Assembly (NCBI GenBank): GCA_949752795.1
Contig: OX457068.1
Span: 55,828,516 to 55,892,515, forward strand
Source: Hyperoodon ampullatus
Lineage: Eukaryota > Chordata > Mammalia > Artiodactyla > Ziphiidae
Length of the DNA stretch: 64,000 nucleotides
Direction of reading: 5' to 3'
Shown piece after piece: positions 10,014-20,869 of the stretch. Under the pieces are notes generated by a model that did not search any database, was not told where the DNA came from, and saw only the letters and a list, made by a program, of their open reading frames with translations. The translations under genes and the position numbers were made by a program. Positions within the stretch are counted from its first letter, which is position 1. Every line of letters starts with the position of its first letter.

Positions 10014-10024
10014 CCTCCGGCTCC

Positions 10025-10037
10025 TGTCCAATTCTTT
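10025..10037. repeat. Right target-site duplication of the full-length L1
   Basis: An exact copy of the 13 bp at 2243-2255, immediately 5' (in L1 orientation) of the first base of the element. Confidence 0.9.
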
Positions 10038-10059
10038 ATTTTGTTAATCTTCTTCCATT

Positions 10060-12240
10060 CCAATATTTCATGATATTTTACATTTTCTTAAAGGAACATG
10101 TAATTGCCCAGTTTATGGATGTATCATTAATCTCAGTAAACATACTATGTACATTTTAAAAGAATGCATATATTGCAGTTGTTGAGTGTACAGTTCCATA
10201 AATATAAATTAGGTCAGGGTGTTTCATATTGTTCAGATCATATTGTATTACTGATTTTTTTGCCTGATTTTTCTATTAATTACTTAAATAAACGTGTTAA
10301 ATATTCTATTATAATTGCTGAATTGCCTGTTTTTCTTTTAATTTTGTCCATTTTTCTTTCATGTATTTTGAAGCAATGCTAGTTAGTGCACACACATTTA
10401 TTATTGTTATGTTTTCCTGATGAATTGACCCTTTATCATTATGAAGTGTCCCTCTTTATCTCATAATATTATTTGCTTTAAAGTCTATATTGTTTTACAT
10501 TAATATAGACATTTCAACCTTCTCAGGTTTACTGTTGTATGCCATATGCAATGCAATCACTAGTATGGGTTGAATTTTTGTCTACAGTTTTATTATGAAT
10601 TTTCCTATTGTCCCCTGCTTTTTATCTTGTTGTTCATACACAACCCCTTTCTTGCCTTCCCTTGAAATAGATATTTTTCAGAATTATAACTTAATTTAGC
10701 TATGGCTTTTGAAGATATAACTCTTTACAGTACTTTTAATGGTTGCTTTAGATGTTACAGTATGAATCTTTAACTTTTCATATTCTGACTATTAATGTTG
10801 TACCACTTTAACTGACTTATTGAAACAACATTGTAACTACTTAGATCCATCCACCATCATTTTGCTATAGTTGTCATATGTGTTATATCTATATTCACTA
10901 TAAAATCCACAAGAAAATGTTATATATATATAATATATATATATTATATATACAGTCTTTTGAATTTTAAATAAAGAGAAAAATTGTTTTAAAAATATAT
11001 TGACTCACTTACTTAACTATGTTTTCATTCTTTCTGGATATTTTAGTTTTCCTCACATATTATTTCTCTTTCAGACTAAAGACTTTCTGACAGCATTTCT
11101 TGTAGGGCTGGTCTACTTGAAAAGAATCCTCTGAGTTTCGCTTTATCTGAAATCATCTTATTTCACCTTTGTTCTTGAGTGATATTCTCCATAGACATAA
11201 AATTCTTGGTTGGCAACTTTTTTATTTACTTTTTTTTTTTTTTTTTTTCTTCTAGCACTTTCAATATTCTGTCTCCTTCTATTCTGGTTCCCATAACCTT
11301 CAGAGAATCTTTAATCATTTGAGTTGATGTTTAATTGTGTGTAATATGTTGTTTGTCTCTAGTTGCTTTTAAGATTTTCTTTCCTTTTTTGTTTTTAATT
11401 TCTATCAGTTTTACTATGATACGCCTAAGTATGATCTTCTTCATATTTATTATTCTTGGGTTTATGTAACTTTCAAGCACCTGAAAATTTCTATTTTCCC
11501 CCCAAGTTTAGAATTTTGGGGACATTATTTATGTGACTAGTTTTCTTCCTTTTTTATTTTTCTTCTTCTTTCAGAGTCATGTACACAGGTTTTAATATTT
11601 TTCTACAGTGTCTTGAATTCTAAAATGGTGTTCAATGTTTTTTCTCACATTTTTATATTAGATAATTTCTACTAGTCTATTTTCTAGTTTGCTCTTCTTT
11701 GCTGTGTCATATTCATTTCACAATTAAGCTCATCCACTCAATTTTGATTTCATATATTATACTTTGAAGTTCTAAATTTTTCCTTTTCTAATGTGTGTTT
11801 TTTTCTCTCTTCTGGTTTTCTACTTTTTCATTCATTACAAGCGTTTTTTAAATACTTCACTGTGTATAATTATGATAGCTCCTATAAAGTCCTGGTTTGA
11901 TATTTCCAATATCTATATTATCTAAGGGTTGACTTCTGTTGATTGCCTTTTTACCTGAAATGGGTCACATTTTCTTTTTTCTCTATCTACGTATGTTGAT
12001 TAATTTGGGATTGTATCCTGGACATTGTAAATATTATGCTTCTGAGAACACAGATTCTGTTACATTCTTTCAATGGGTGTGGATGTTTTCAGTTTTGTTT
12101 TAGAAGGCAATTAACTTGGTTAGTTTCAAACCGCAGTCTTTGTCTTGTTTGCAGTTTGTGACTACAGAAATTGCAGTTCAGTTATTTTAGTTTCACATGA
12201 AAGATGATTTTAGTTTGCCCCTGCATGTGTGGTTTGAGAT
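10060..12240 (-). mobile_element. Old L1 (L1M-type) fragment, endonuclease to ORF1, antisense
   Basis: Diverged from the young L1 but collinear with it. About 10160-10560 parallels the ORF2 endonuclease segment (TATGAAGTGTCCCTCTTTAT, then TTTAAAGTCTATATTG). About 11080-11220 parallels the ORF1 C-terminal end (CTGACAGCATTTCTTGTAGG and onwards). About 11370-11480 parallels the RRM and about 11620-11760 the coiled coil. All frames are broken. An (AT)n run at 10919-10953 and a T run at 11230-11248 interrupt it. Ends are uncertain. Confidence 0.75.
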
Positions 12241-12244
12241 TTGG

Positions 12245-13135
12245 CTAAAGTTTATACAGAAACTTTTGAATTACCCTTCTCTAACTCCTTCTTCCTAGTA
12301 TTTTTTCCCCATATTCTGGAGGTTGCTGTTGCCCTGGGTTTCCCCATTTGGTTTTTGCCAACACAAAGCTGTCAGGACTTTAAAAGAAAACTTAGTTATG
12401 CTGCCTTTCTGCAAAATCAGTCTTCCTTATTGCTGAACCTGTATTAACAGAAAATACCTGGTGCTCGTTCCTTCTTCTGAAGTTTAACTCACTTCCAAAA
12501 ACTGTTATATCCCAGGGATTGCGTGTGTGTGTGTCCAAACTTTATAGTTCTTACGCACATTACCTTCAGTCTATAAAAAATCATTGTACTATCCTGGAAG
12601 AGAAACATTTTACCAATTTGGCAGAAAAATTATCAAACTTATATAGAGTTTCTCAAAAAAATGAGTGAACTTTGGATAAGTTGTTTAAGTTTATATAGTC
12701 ATTTAGATTTTAAACAAATATTTGTTAAGCATACTTACCAGGTAGTGTAATAGTAGAAATAAAAACATTAATTTCATCTATTATCTCAGAAATATGACAC
12801 TTAAGAAATCACATTCAATGTAGATGTTTTATCTTAAAAAAGTATTTTAAATGCTATGTTATATCCAATGCTTTCATTCAGCATAGTAACATTTATATGC
12901 ATAATATAATAATGTGTTCATTGCCAGAAATAGTCCCTCTTTGCTTATCTTTAAAGTAATTCCAGAGGAAAAAAATAAGGCAGTAAAATCCAGTATACTT
13001 CGATGTCTGCAATGATATGTACCTTACATTAGCCTTCTACTACAACTAATATCAGCAGACAAAATTTAGTGAATACACTATATTTCTCCTATTGTTTCTT
13101 TTTCCTTCCAGGCCTCCCTTCCTTCATCTCTCTAT
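12245..13135. other. Unassigned AT-rich sequence
   Basis: No gene and no confident repeat. The first part may be a 5' continuation of the old antisense L1. A short GTGTGTGT run lies near 12520. Confidence 0.3.
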
Positions 13136-13527
13136 TTCTATTTTGCAAGAAATATTGAGTACTTATTATGTGCATGATGTTCTAAAGCTGTAAAGATGAA
13201 ACAGCAAGTAGATCAGGTAAGGTAACAGCTAACTGAACTTATATTTTATTAGAAAGAAAAACAGAATAAAAAAAAATCAGGTGCTAATGAGTGCAATGCC
13301 TAAAATAAAAAGCATAATTTAGTAGAGAGTAATGTGATAGCTTTTTTCTGTTGGATGGTTAAACAGAAACTGAATTATGTGTAAGATAGAGCCAGTAGTG
13401 GTCAAAACTGAGAGATCACCCAAAACGATGGCACAGCCAGTGCAGTGGCCCTGAGTGATCTAAGCCCTGACTGCAGACCAGTGTGGATCTGAATGGAGAG
13501 AAGTCAATAAGGAAGAATGAGACACAA

Positions 13528-13542
13528 AATAATACAGAAAAG
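13528..13542. repeat. Left target-site duplication of the CHR-2 SINE
   Basis: AATAATACAGAAAAG is exactly repeated at 13757-13771, on the other side of the SINE. Confidence 0.9.
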
Positions 13543-13756
13543 GGTTTCCCTGGTGGTGCAGTGGTTGAGAGTCCACCTGCCAATGCAGGGGACATGGGTT
13601 TTTGCCCCGGTCCAGGAAGATCCCACATGTCATGGAGTGGCTAGGTCCGTGAGCCATGGCCACTGAGCCTGTGCGTCCAGAGCCTGTGCTCTGCAACAGG
13701 AGAGGCCACAACAGTGAGAGGCCCACGTACTGCAAAAAAATAAAATAAAATAAAAT
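13543..13756 (+). mobile_element. CHR-2-type tRNA-derived SINE (cetacean lineage)
   Basis: Starts GGTTTCCCTGGTGGTGCAGT, continues through GTCCACCTGCCAATGCAGGG and CCCGGTCCAGGAAGATCCCA, and ends with GAGAGGCCCACGTACTGC plus an A-rich (AAAAT)n tail. This is the tRNA-Glu-related CHR SINE; the CHR-2 form is abundant in whales and dolphins, with relatives in hippo and ruminants. The head keeps an A-box-like TGGTGCAGTGGTTGAG while the B box is decayed, so transcription is doubtful. It inserted into an old L2 and is bounded by a 15-bp exact duplication. Only a few CpG-to-TpG changes separate it from the consensus as I remember it. Confidence 0.9.
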
Positions 13757-13771
13757 AATAATACAGAAAAG
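13757..13771. repeat. Right target-site duplication of the CHR-2 SINE
   Basis: Exact 15-bp copy of 13528-13542, following the A-rich tail. Confidence 0.9.
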
Positions 13772-14854
13772 ATAAGCATAACCTGATAATATAGACCTGT
13801 GCATTCCAAGGTATGAGTTTATATTTTATTTTAATTGCAAGAAGATACTATTGGAAGATTTTAAGCAGATAAAAAGTATTACAGGCTTTATAATTACAAA
13901 ATGATTCAGGTTTTCTGTGCAAAATAATTTACAAAGAGTAAAATATGAGGATAAATGTCTGATGAAAAATTCATTGAAATAGTCCAAGAGATGGCGATGG
14001 CTGGAACTAAGATGATCATAGAGAAAACAAGTAAAAATGTGGAGATATTAGTTTTGATTTGGAGGAAAAATCAATTGGGCTTGGAAATGAGTTCAATATG
14101 GGAAGTGAAGGAAAGGTTAGATTAAAGGGTGACATTTAGGTTTTGGCTTAATCAACTTAAGACATTTCTTTTAAAAGGAACAATTATATGGCTTAAAACA
14201 GTTTTGTTTTAGTCATGTGTCTGAGGTGCTTAATAGACACCTATGTAGAGGTTCCAAGTAGATAAAATAATAGTTTTGTAGTTTAGAGGAGTGGTCTGAT
14301 CTAGACACAGATATGTGAGTGTTAAAAGTATGTAGAGGGTATTTAAAGCCAGATAATTAGATGATATTTATAAAAATAATAAATAAAAATGTGTATATCA
14401 AATAGAAGGTTGTTAAGACTAAGCCCTGGGAAATCCCAACATTTAGTGATCCATCTCAAGAAGATTATCTAGGAAAGTAGATTCCAAAAAATTAGTCATT
14501 GAGATATAAGGAAAACCAGGAGAATGTATTGTCACTGATTGGAGAGAAGAAAGAATTTCAAGAAGAAGGGAGTGGTTAACTATTTTAAATAAGAGGCTAA
14601 TTAAAATAAATAAAGACAAATAGCCATTGATATGAGCACTACGTTAGTTGTTAGAGACCTGCTTGGGGGCAGTTTCAATGTCGTGAAGGGGCATCCGTTC
14701 TTCAGAGTACTTTGAGTGAAAAAGGAGTAAGAGAAGGGAGGAGGAGGAGGAGAATAAGATTTTAGAAACTCAAGAATTTAGCAGAGAAGTGTGAAAATGT
14801 CTGGAAGGGATGCATGTGAATTTTTGATTTGTAAAATTTTTATTTCTCTCTATT

Positions 14855-14856
<2 letters not shown>

Positions 14857-14907
<51 letters not shown>
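14857..14907. repeat. (CT)n microsatellite
   Basis: About 25 CT units, nearly perfect. The Arg-Glu repeat frame on the minus strand is an artefact of this run. Confidence 0.95.
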
Positions 14908-14910
<3 letters not shown>

Positions 14911-15142
14911 CTTTCTTTCATTATTGCCAGCAGGTAGAAGATACCAGAATATGTTTGCATGCTCATTGGAATAATACAGTCATTAGGGATAAAGATTAGT
15001 GATAAAGTGGTGATGCTGGAGTAGGAAGAACCACTAAGGAGCAAAGTTCTCTTGATAGCAAGAGGATATGGAATCCAGAGCATAAAGTGTACATGTAGAG
15101 TTTTTTAGGAACATGGGAAGTCATCCATTAATTTACTTCTGT

Positions 15143-15226
<84 letters not shown>
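15143..15226. repeat. Compound (TA)n(CA)n(TA)n microsatellite
   Basis: TA units, then a short CACACA, TATATA, a longer CA run and TA again. Likely polymorphic. Confidence 0.95.
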
Positions 15227-15269
15227 GAGAGATTACAGAATATGATTAACTAATGCCATTGTGGATATT

Positions 15270-15675
15270 GTGTTGTGTTGCCCAGATTTTCCCCTTTAGG
15301 AACAAAGTATTCACTCCCACCAATGCTGGGGGAGTCGATGATTGACAGAAGTTTTTATCTTAGCCTCACTCCATGGATTGGCTCTTCTGAAGAGACTAAC
15401 TCACCCAAGGTCTTGCCCCCTTCCAATTATCTGACCAATGACTGGTCAAAAATCTACCTCACTTGCTCCACATCTGAACAACTCTGTAGAAGAATTCCAT
15501 GTCCCAGAGTCCTCCACAGACTCAGTCAATGCATTATCTAATAATTAATATGCCAACTTTTGTCAAATCCTTCTCCTTCACTCACACATGAGTACTGATC
15601 CTGAGAACAGTTTCCATTAATCTTTATAGGAAAATATTTATCTCAGAGTCTGTTTCTTGAAAGCCAGCCTATGAC
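15270..15675 (+). mobile_element. Probable 5' LTR of an ERVL-like element
   Basis: Starts near TGTTGTGTTGCCCAG and ends GCCAGCCTATGACA, giving the TG...CA-type termini of an LTR. It is followed directly by ATTGGTACCACA, which resembles a degenerate tRNA-Leu primer-binding site as used by ERVL. The family was not identified with certainty; the reading depends mostly on the ERVL-like sequence downstream. Confidence 0.45.
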
Positions 15676-17913
15676 AATTGGTACCACAAATGACCTAAAA
15701 AGAAGACCTTTGTAAAATTAAGATTTTGGAGTTCTAGGTAATCTGGCAATAAGAACTCCACTACCTGCAGTAGTTATAGAAGCACTGGTGGCTTCTGATT
15801 TGGTAGTACAGAAATTGTTTAAACTTCTATAGGTATCGAACTGAGATGGTATATTGATAGAAATAATGAACTAGCAGTGTTTGAAAATTATAGGGAAATT
15901 ATAAGAGCTATGGGATTTAATGACTGATGCTGTGGAGAGAAAGACAAAGGAAAACTAAGGGTGATCCCCATCAACAAAGGCTAAGCATAAATCTTAGACA
16001 GCATCCTTGTCATAAATAGTAGAAAGACTGAGAATTGGGCCTAAGACTTAATTATAAGCATAGAAAAACTGAGTTTTCAACCTTAGTGGAAAAGTAGTAA
16101 AAGTAGTGTGTCAATGAGAAGTGGATTGAGAGGTTTGAATTGATGCACTCAAAATCGAATCCTCTGATTCCTCTGAATTTTCTGGACTTTAAAAGTTGCC
16201 CACTCCTCTGTGTTAAAGGCTACCACTCCTCCCATACCTGAAGATGTTTCAGTCTTCTGCCTTGAAAGACAAGCTCTTACTTCATTTATTTTCCTGACTA
16301 ATAGACCAATATATATATATATATATAAACCACAACATAACCTATTCAAAGAAATGTTGAGACTGCTAGGAGAGAAAAGGGATCTTACCTTGAAGGACTT
16401 GAAAGACATAACTCCATATATAGGCAGGAGTCAAAAAAGTGTGTATGGGACAGATCCTGAGGGTGATGATTCTTGGGGAGAGAGCATAATGTTAGATAAG
16501 TGAGAATTTATTGACATAGGAGCATTCTTTCATAATGTAGGATTTCACACCCTGGAAAGTATCCTGGAATACAGTACTAACTCATTGCTACAATGGCCTT
16601 TGGAAATTTGGGGTAAAATGCTCATAGAAAGTGATATAAGAATGACAAATCTACCGTGGCAAGTGAGTGAAAAAGAAATCAGTAGGCTCGGAGATTGAAT
16701 ATTCTACATAAAGCTAAAAAGACTATAAGATGGCCATCTTCTGCAGGAACACCCAGAGAGAAATCCTCTTTGTGTCAAAACAATAAGAGTATACTGGTGA
16801 AAGGGACCGCAGCATCATGAAGAAGCTCAGTGGTGGCTGTCCTCCTGTAGATCAGGTATGATGACGAGATGCTATTACATGACTGAGTTCATTGAACAAT
16901 GGAGTTGATAGGATCCCCATATAGTAGATGTCAGATGTCAGTCAGTGTTCAACAGACAGAAGAAAGGTGGGTACAATTTTTATAATAAGCAACCAAGTCA
17001 TAGTGACAACCAGGAAATCCACATCTGTAGAAAATTATGGAGATGGTTCATAGAGCAATACATACCTATGGACAAGATAGGCCACCAACAAAAATATTGC
17101 TTAAGGTACACAAAAAAAGAAAATCAAGTATGGATAATCAGGAAGGTAATGGCTGCTGCCTCAATAGAAAATCATGATTCCCTTACCAAAATTTCAGACT
17201 TCATCCCCCCCCACCTTTTCTTTTTAACTGTAATCCATTAACTGAAAGAGAAACTGGATCTATGGGGAAAGCAACCCTACAACACCATGGGAAATATATA
17301 TGGTAATGATGCTTTGTCTTTCCCCAAAGAGATCAGACAAGATGAACAAGAAGTGGCAAGTGCAATGAAGGCCTTTGGGGAGACAATTCTCCATGGGTCT
17401 CTAGCATTTCTGCATGTTAACAAGCAGAGGTACTGCCTACATTTGTTCTGGACTATCTTTTCAAGAACATTTGGAAAATACAGTGTCTCTCCAGAGCAAA
17501 AGGTATGTCTGTCTTCTGTCCAGGATAATAAAGACAGAATCCTCACTGGAGTACAGGTCAGGCAGGGTTACTACTCATTTTAAAAGATTTCAGTTCATTG
17601 AGCCCAGGGTCTCTCAGTCATGATGCAAACCTTCTGTGTGCACAGCATTCACCTGGGTCCCTTAATATCGCCCCAATAGGTTTTGGTGACAAAGAAAATT
17701 GAGGCAAACATGTTGCTCACAGTGGTTGCTAGGTTGTTGGTAACACAATCCTTCATCTCTGATTCAGGGGTTTTGTGTCTTCATCTAGTATCCACAAAAC
17801 TGTTACAAGCCAACAATTTTATCTTGCAAGTTGGATAAAATCTCAAATCCTTTACAGTTCTTAACAAGGACTTCATACGATTCAGAGATTTATCACATCA
17901 GTAAAGTCTTTCT

Positions 17914-17926
17914 GGCTCAATATTCT
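17914..17926. repeat. Left target-site duplication of truncated L1
   Basis: GGCTCAATATTCT is exactly repeated at 18555-18567. Confidence 0.9.
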
Positions 17927-18554
17927 TTTTTTTAACTTTTTATTTTATATTTGAGTGTAGTTGATTAACAATGTTGTGTTAGTTTCAGGTGTATAGCAAA
18001 GTGATTCAGTTATACATATACATATATCTATTATTTTTCAAATTCTCTTCCCATTTAGGTTGTTACATAATATTGAGCAGAGTTCCCTGTTCTACAGTAG
18101 GTCCTTGTTGATTATCTATTTTAAATATAGTAGTGTGTACATGTCAATCCCAATCTCCTTAACAGTCCCTCCCCCCCACCCTTCCCTCTGGTAACCATAA
18201 GTTTGTTCTCTAAGTCTGTGAGTCTGTTTCTGTTCTGTAAATAAGTTCATTTGTATCATTATTTTTAGATTCCACATATAAGCAATATTATATGATATTT
18301 GTCTTTCTCTGTCTGACTTACTTCACTCAGTATGACAATGTCTAATCCATCCATGTTGCTGCAAATGGCATTATTTCATTCTTTTTAATGGCTAAGTAAT
18401 ATTCCACTGTATATGTGTACCACACCTTCTTTATCCATTCCTCTGTTGATGGATATTTAGGTTGCTTCCTTGTCTTGACTACTGTAAACAGTGCTTCAGT
18501 GAACATTGGAGTGCATGTATCCTTTTGGACCATATTTTTCTCTGGATATATTTG
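17927..18554 (-). mobile_element. 5'-truncated L1 (about 630 bp), antisense
   Basis: Reads from an antisense A tail (T run at 17927-17933) through an artiodactyl-type L1 3' UTR into the end of ORF2. A 63-aa remnant (18533-18342) keeps CTPMFTEALFTVVKTRKQPK and EEWIKKVWYTYTVEYYLAIK, the conserved ORF2 C-terminus. It is older than the L1 at 2256 by sequence. A perfect 13-bp duplication flanks it, and it lies within the ERVL-like region. Confidence 0.9.
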
Positions 18555-18567
18555 GGCTCAATATTCT
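18555..18567. repeat. Right target-site duplication of truncated L1
   Basis: Exact copy of 17914-17926. Confidence 0.9.
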
Positions 18568-19689
18568 GGAGCATAAAACATCATTACACTCGTCACTTCC
18601 CCATACTAACAAGGAGACAGATGTCTTTGGGTTCTGGAAACTACATTCTCTACACTTTGGAATATTCCTTTGATGTGTATATCAGATGACATTAAAGGAT
18701 GCTAAATTTGGTGGAAGGAACTCTGCAGCACGTCTAGGCTATGATATAAGCAGTACCTCCTTCAGAAACAAATTCTGTATGGAGTACATGGAAAGCCCTG
18801 ATAGAAGAATCACAACGTAGCTTACCACATTGTGCAAGACCATACTGGCTGTAACAGAGAATTATATGGCTTTTTGAAAACATCTCCTGGCTTGAAATAA
18901 GGCAAGAGATAAACCACCATGTGTCATGAAGTGGGGTTGAGACCAGAAGTACCCATTAAGAGCTAATACCATGAACTAGTAAGATTTGGTGTTATCAATA
19001 TTGATCCATTTTAAGATAGAAATAGTACATCTAAAGCGAGTCATAAACAGGTGTGGAGGTCAGAAGTAAGATTCATTAGTAGATGTCCCAGACCCATGTG
19101 TCACCCACAATGTTTCCACTAGTGTCTCTTCCTCAGCCCACACCTATGATTATATGAGGCCAACTCCATATGACCAGCCAATAGGGGAAGAAAAAGGCTG
19201 AGTTTATTTCACAGTATAAGAAATAAACTCATGCCATGACTCAGTATAAGGGCACAAACCAAAAACAGACTGTAACTACAATGCATTCCCTCTCAGATGT
19301 CACCACAGAAACAGTGGTGAATGGAAACCACCCTCCCATCAATAGTCAGAGGTTAGTGTAGTACACCTGGCTATTCCATGTGTGGAAAAAAAGGTGGCCT
19401 GAGGTAAGAATTTATACATAAAGATGTGAGCAGTGACACATTACTTGGCTGTTTGGAGCCATAGAACTGGAAGGGGAAAGATTAGAAGATCAAGGATAAG
19501 TAAGGCTGAGGAAGAGGCATATGTGTGGTCACAGTGTGTGAACATCTTTGTAATACATGCTAACGCCAGTCAAAGAACATCCATTTCAGAAGTCGCTACA
19601 AAACCAGGTAGACAGAATAACCTAGCTAATGTCAGTCACCTTTGGTCATTGACTACATAATGCATCTGGAGATTAAGGGAAATATCAGA

Positions 19690-20150
19690 ACTACACACAC
19701 AAAAAAATAAGATTTATCAGTTTATTCAATCTATCTATTACATTTCAATGCATCATGTCTTAATTTCATTACTTTGATTAGGTTAAGATTCACCTGGATA
19801 CAAGGAACCTGGCTGTGCAGGGGGATTCCATCTTCTCAGCAGCCCGTTTTCCATTTTGATCCTTATGACAATCATTATGTAAAAACAGGCAAAACATGTG
19901 TAAGATAGAAAAGAAGAAAAAGTTACAAAGGTTAAAAAATTTAATGAAAATCTTATAATTATGTTTCCGAACTCTTTTACTGGAATCACGGTATATGTTC
20001 TTGAAACTATTTCCATACTTTTGTTTGAGAGAACAGAGTCCACTGAACACTGATTTTTTTCCCCCAGAAGATAGAATTGAAGACTTAGTTACAGTGTAGG
20101 CAGTATATACACAGAACTAAGTTCATAAAATATAGGGTCCAAATAATAGT
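19690..20150. other. Unassigned AT-rich sequence
   Basis: No gene or recognisable repeat. Short open frames on the minus strand (19783-20050) have no recognisable motif. Confidence 0.4.
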
Positions 20151-20154
20151 TTTA

Positions 20155-20170
20155 AAAGTGGTTACGTCCT
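20155..20170. repeat. Left 16-bp target-site duplication of twin-primed L1
   Basis: AAAGTGGTTACGTCCT is exactly repeated at 20851-20866. Confidence 0.95.
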
Positions 20171-20850
20171 TAGGTTGTTTCCATCTCTGGGCTATTGTGA
20201 ATAGAGCTGCAATGAACATTTTGGTACATGTCTCTTTTTGAATTATGGTTTTCTCAGGGTATATGCCTAGTAGTGGGATTGCTGGGTCATATGATAGTTC
20301 TATTTTTAGTTTTTTAAGGAACCTCCATACTGTTCTCCATAGCGGCTGTACCAATTCACATTCCCACCAGCAGTGCAAGAGTGTTCCCTTTTCTCCACAC
20401 CCTCTCCAGCATTTATTGTTTCTAGATTTCTTGATGATGGCCATTCTGACTGTTGTGAGATGATATCTCATTGTAGTTTTGATTTGCATTTCTCTAATGA
20501 TTAATGATGTTGAGCATTCGTCATGAAGAACCTAGAGGTAAAACAGGAATAAAGACACAGACCTACTGAGAATGGACTTGAGGATATGGGGAGGGGGAAG
20601 GGTAAGCTGTGATAAAGCAAAAGAGAGGCATGGACATATATATACTACCAAATGTAAGGTAGATAGATAGTGGGAAGCAGCCGCAGAGCACAGGGAGATC
20701 AGCTCGGTGCTTTGTGACCGCCTGGAGGGGTGGGATAGGGAGGGTGGGAGGGAGGGAGACGCAAGAGGGAAGGGATGTGGGAACAGATGTATATGTATGA
20801 CTGATTCACTTTGTTATAAAGAAGAAACTAATAAATATATATATATATAT
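20171..20850 (+). mobile_element. Short L1 with 5' inversion (twin priming)
   Basis: Two L1 segments point in opposite directions between one pair of 16-bp duplications. 20171-20519 is ORF2 3'-coding sequence in inverted (minus) orientation and matches 2782-3130 of the full-length L1 base for base with few differences and no length change. 20520-20850 is the 3' UTR in plus orientation with a tail that has become (TA)n, starting at the position equivalent to 2575. The 206 nt equivalent to 2576-2781 are missing at the junction. Inversion plus a small deletion is the signature of twin priming during insertion. High similarity to the full-length copy implies the same young sub-family. Confidence 0.93.
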
Positions 20851-20866
20851 AAAGTGGTTACGTCCT
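20851..20866. repeat. Right 16-bp target-site duplication of twin-primed L1
   Basis: Exact copy of 20155-20170, directly after the (TA)n-modified tail. Confidence 0.95.
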
Positions 20867-20869
20867 ATA

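Larger units (their letters stand above)
2256..10024 (-). mobile_element. Full-length cetartiodactyl L1 (LINE-1), antisense, about 7.77 kb
   Basis: A complete non-LTR retrotransposon read on the minus strand: 5' UTR (10024 to 7378), ORF1 (7377-6463), a 58-bp inter-ORF spacer, ORF2 (6404-2588) and a 3' UTR of about 330 bp ending in a short A tail. A 13-bp exact target-site duplication flanks it. The first 20 nt carry AAGATGGC (minus strand of 10006-10013), the YY1-type box found at the start of active mammalian L1s. ORF1 is open while ORF2 has five in-frame stops and one frameshift, so the copy cannot mobilise itself. Retained CpGs and close similarity to the copy at 20171-20850 suggest a fairly recent insertion. 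The long 5' UTR (about 2.65 kb) comes from a GC-rich block, a tandem repeat and a polypyrimidine tract. Confidence 0.95.
7378..10024 (-). promoter_or_regulatory. L1 5' UTR / internal promoter region
   Basis: About 2.65 kb upstream of ORF1 on the L1 strand. In sense order it has the YY1-type box at the 5' end, a moderately GC-rich segment (10000-9600), a CpG-dense block (about 9620-8870) with a CGG/GCC run, a 173-bp tandem repeat (8372-8760), a polypyrimidine tract (8256-7887 on the minus strand) and a leader to ORF1. By analogy with other mammalian L1s this should carry an internal RNA polymerase II promoter and possibly antisense activity. Function is inferred from position and composition. 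Confidence 0.75.
13140..14800 (-). mobile_element. Ancient L2 LINE, antisense, interrupted by a SINE
   Basis: The sequence reads as the reverse complement of the L2 3' half: TTGAGTACTTATTATGTGCA at one end, then the motif series around TTTTAAGCAGATAAAAAGTA, AGAGATGGCGATGGCTGGAA, CCCTGGGAAATCCCAACATT and a CAGTTTCAATG block near 14670. Coding frames are destroyed. The CHR-2 SINE at 13543-13756 sits inside. Assignment is by remembered consensus. Confidence 0.65.
15676..19680 (+). pseudogene. Decayed ERVL-like internal region (gag-pol remnant)
   Basis: No long frame survives. The best evidence is at the 3' end: 19110-19220 (CCACACCTATGATTATATG, then CTCCATATGACCAGCCAATA) and 19460-19660 (AGGCATATGTGTGGTCACAG, then CATCTTTGTAATACATGCTA) are collinear with the RNase H-integrase part of ERVL pol as I remember it. 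One 75-aa frame (19433-19660) still shows NIFVIHANASQR, a broken form of the integrase N-terminal zinc-finger segment. About 18690-19010 fits RT/RNase H less clearly, and the 5' half (15676-17650) is assigned by continuity only. A truncated L1 (17927-18554) interrupts it. A 3' LTR was not seen. Endogenous, ancient and inactive. Confidence 0.55.

Noticed and set aside
13551..13620. Possible tRNA gene
   Set aside because: It is the tRNA-like head of the CHR-2 SINE; the B box is decayed and no cloverleaf is evident.
14850..15083. Arg-Glu repeat peptide
   Set aside because: Translation of the (CT)n run.
17277..17583. Overlapping 89- and 98-aa frames on opposite strands
   Set aside because: They lie within the ERVL-like region, overlap each other and show no recognisable domain.
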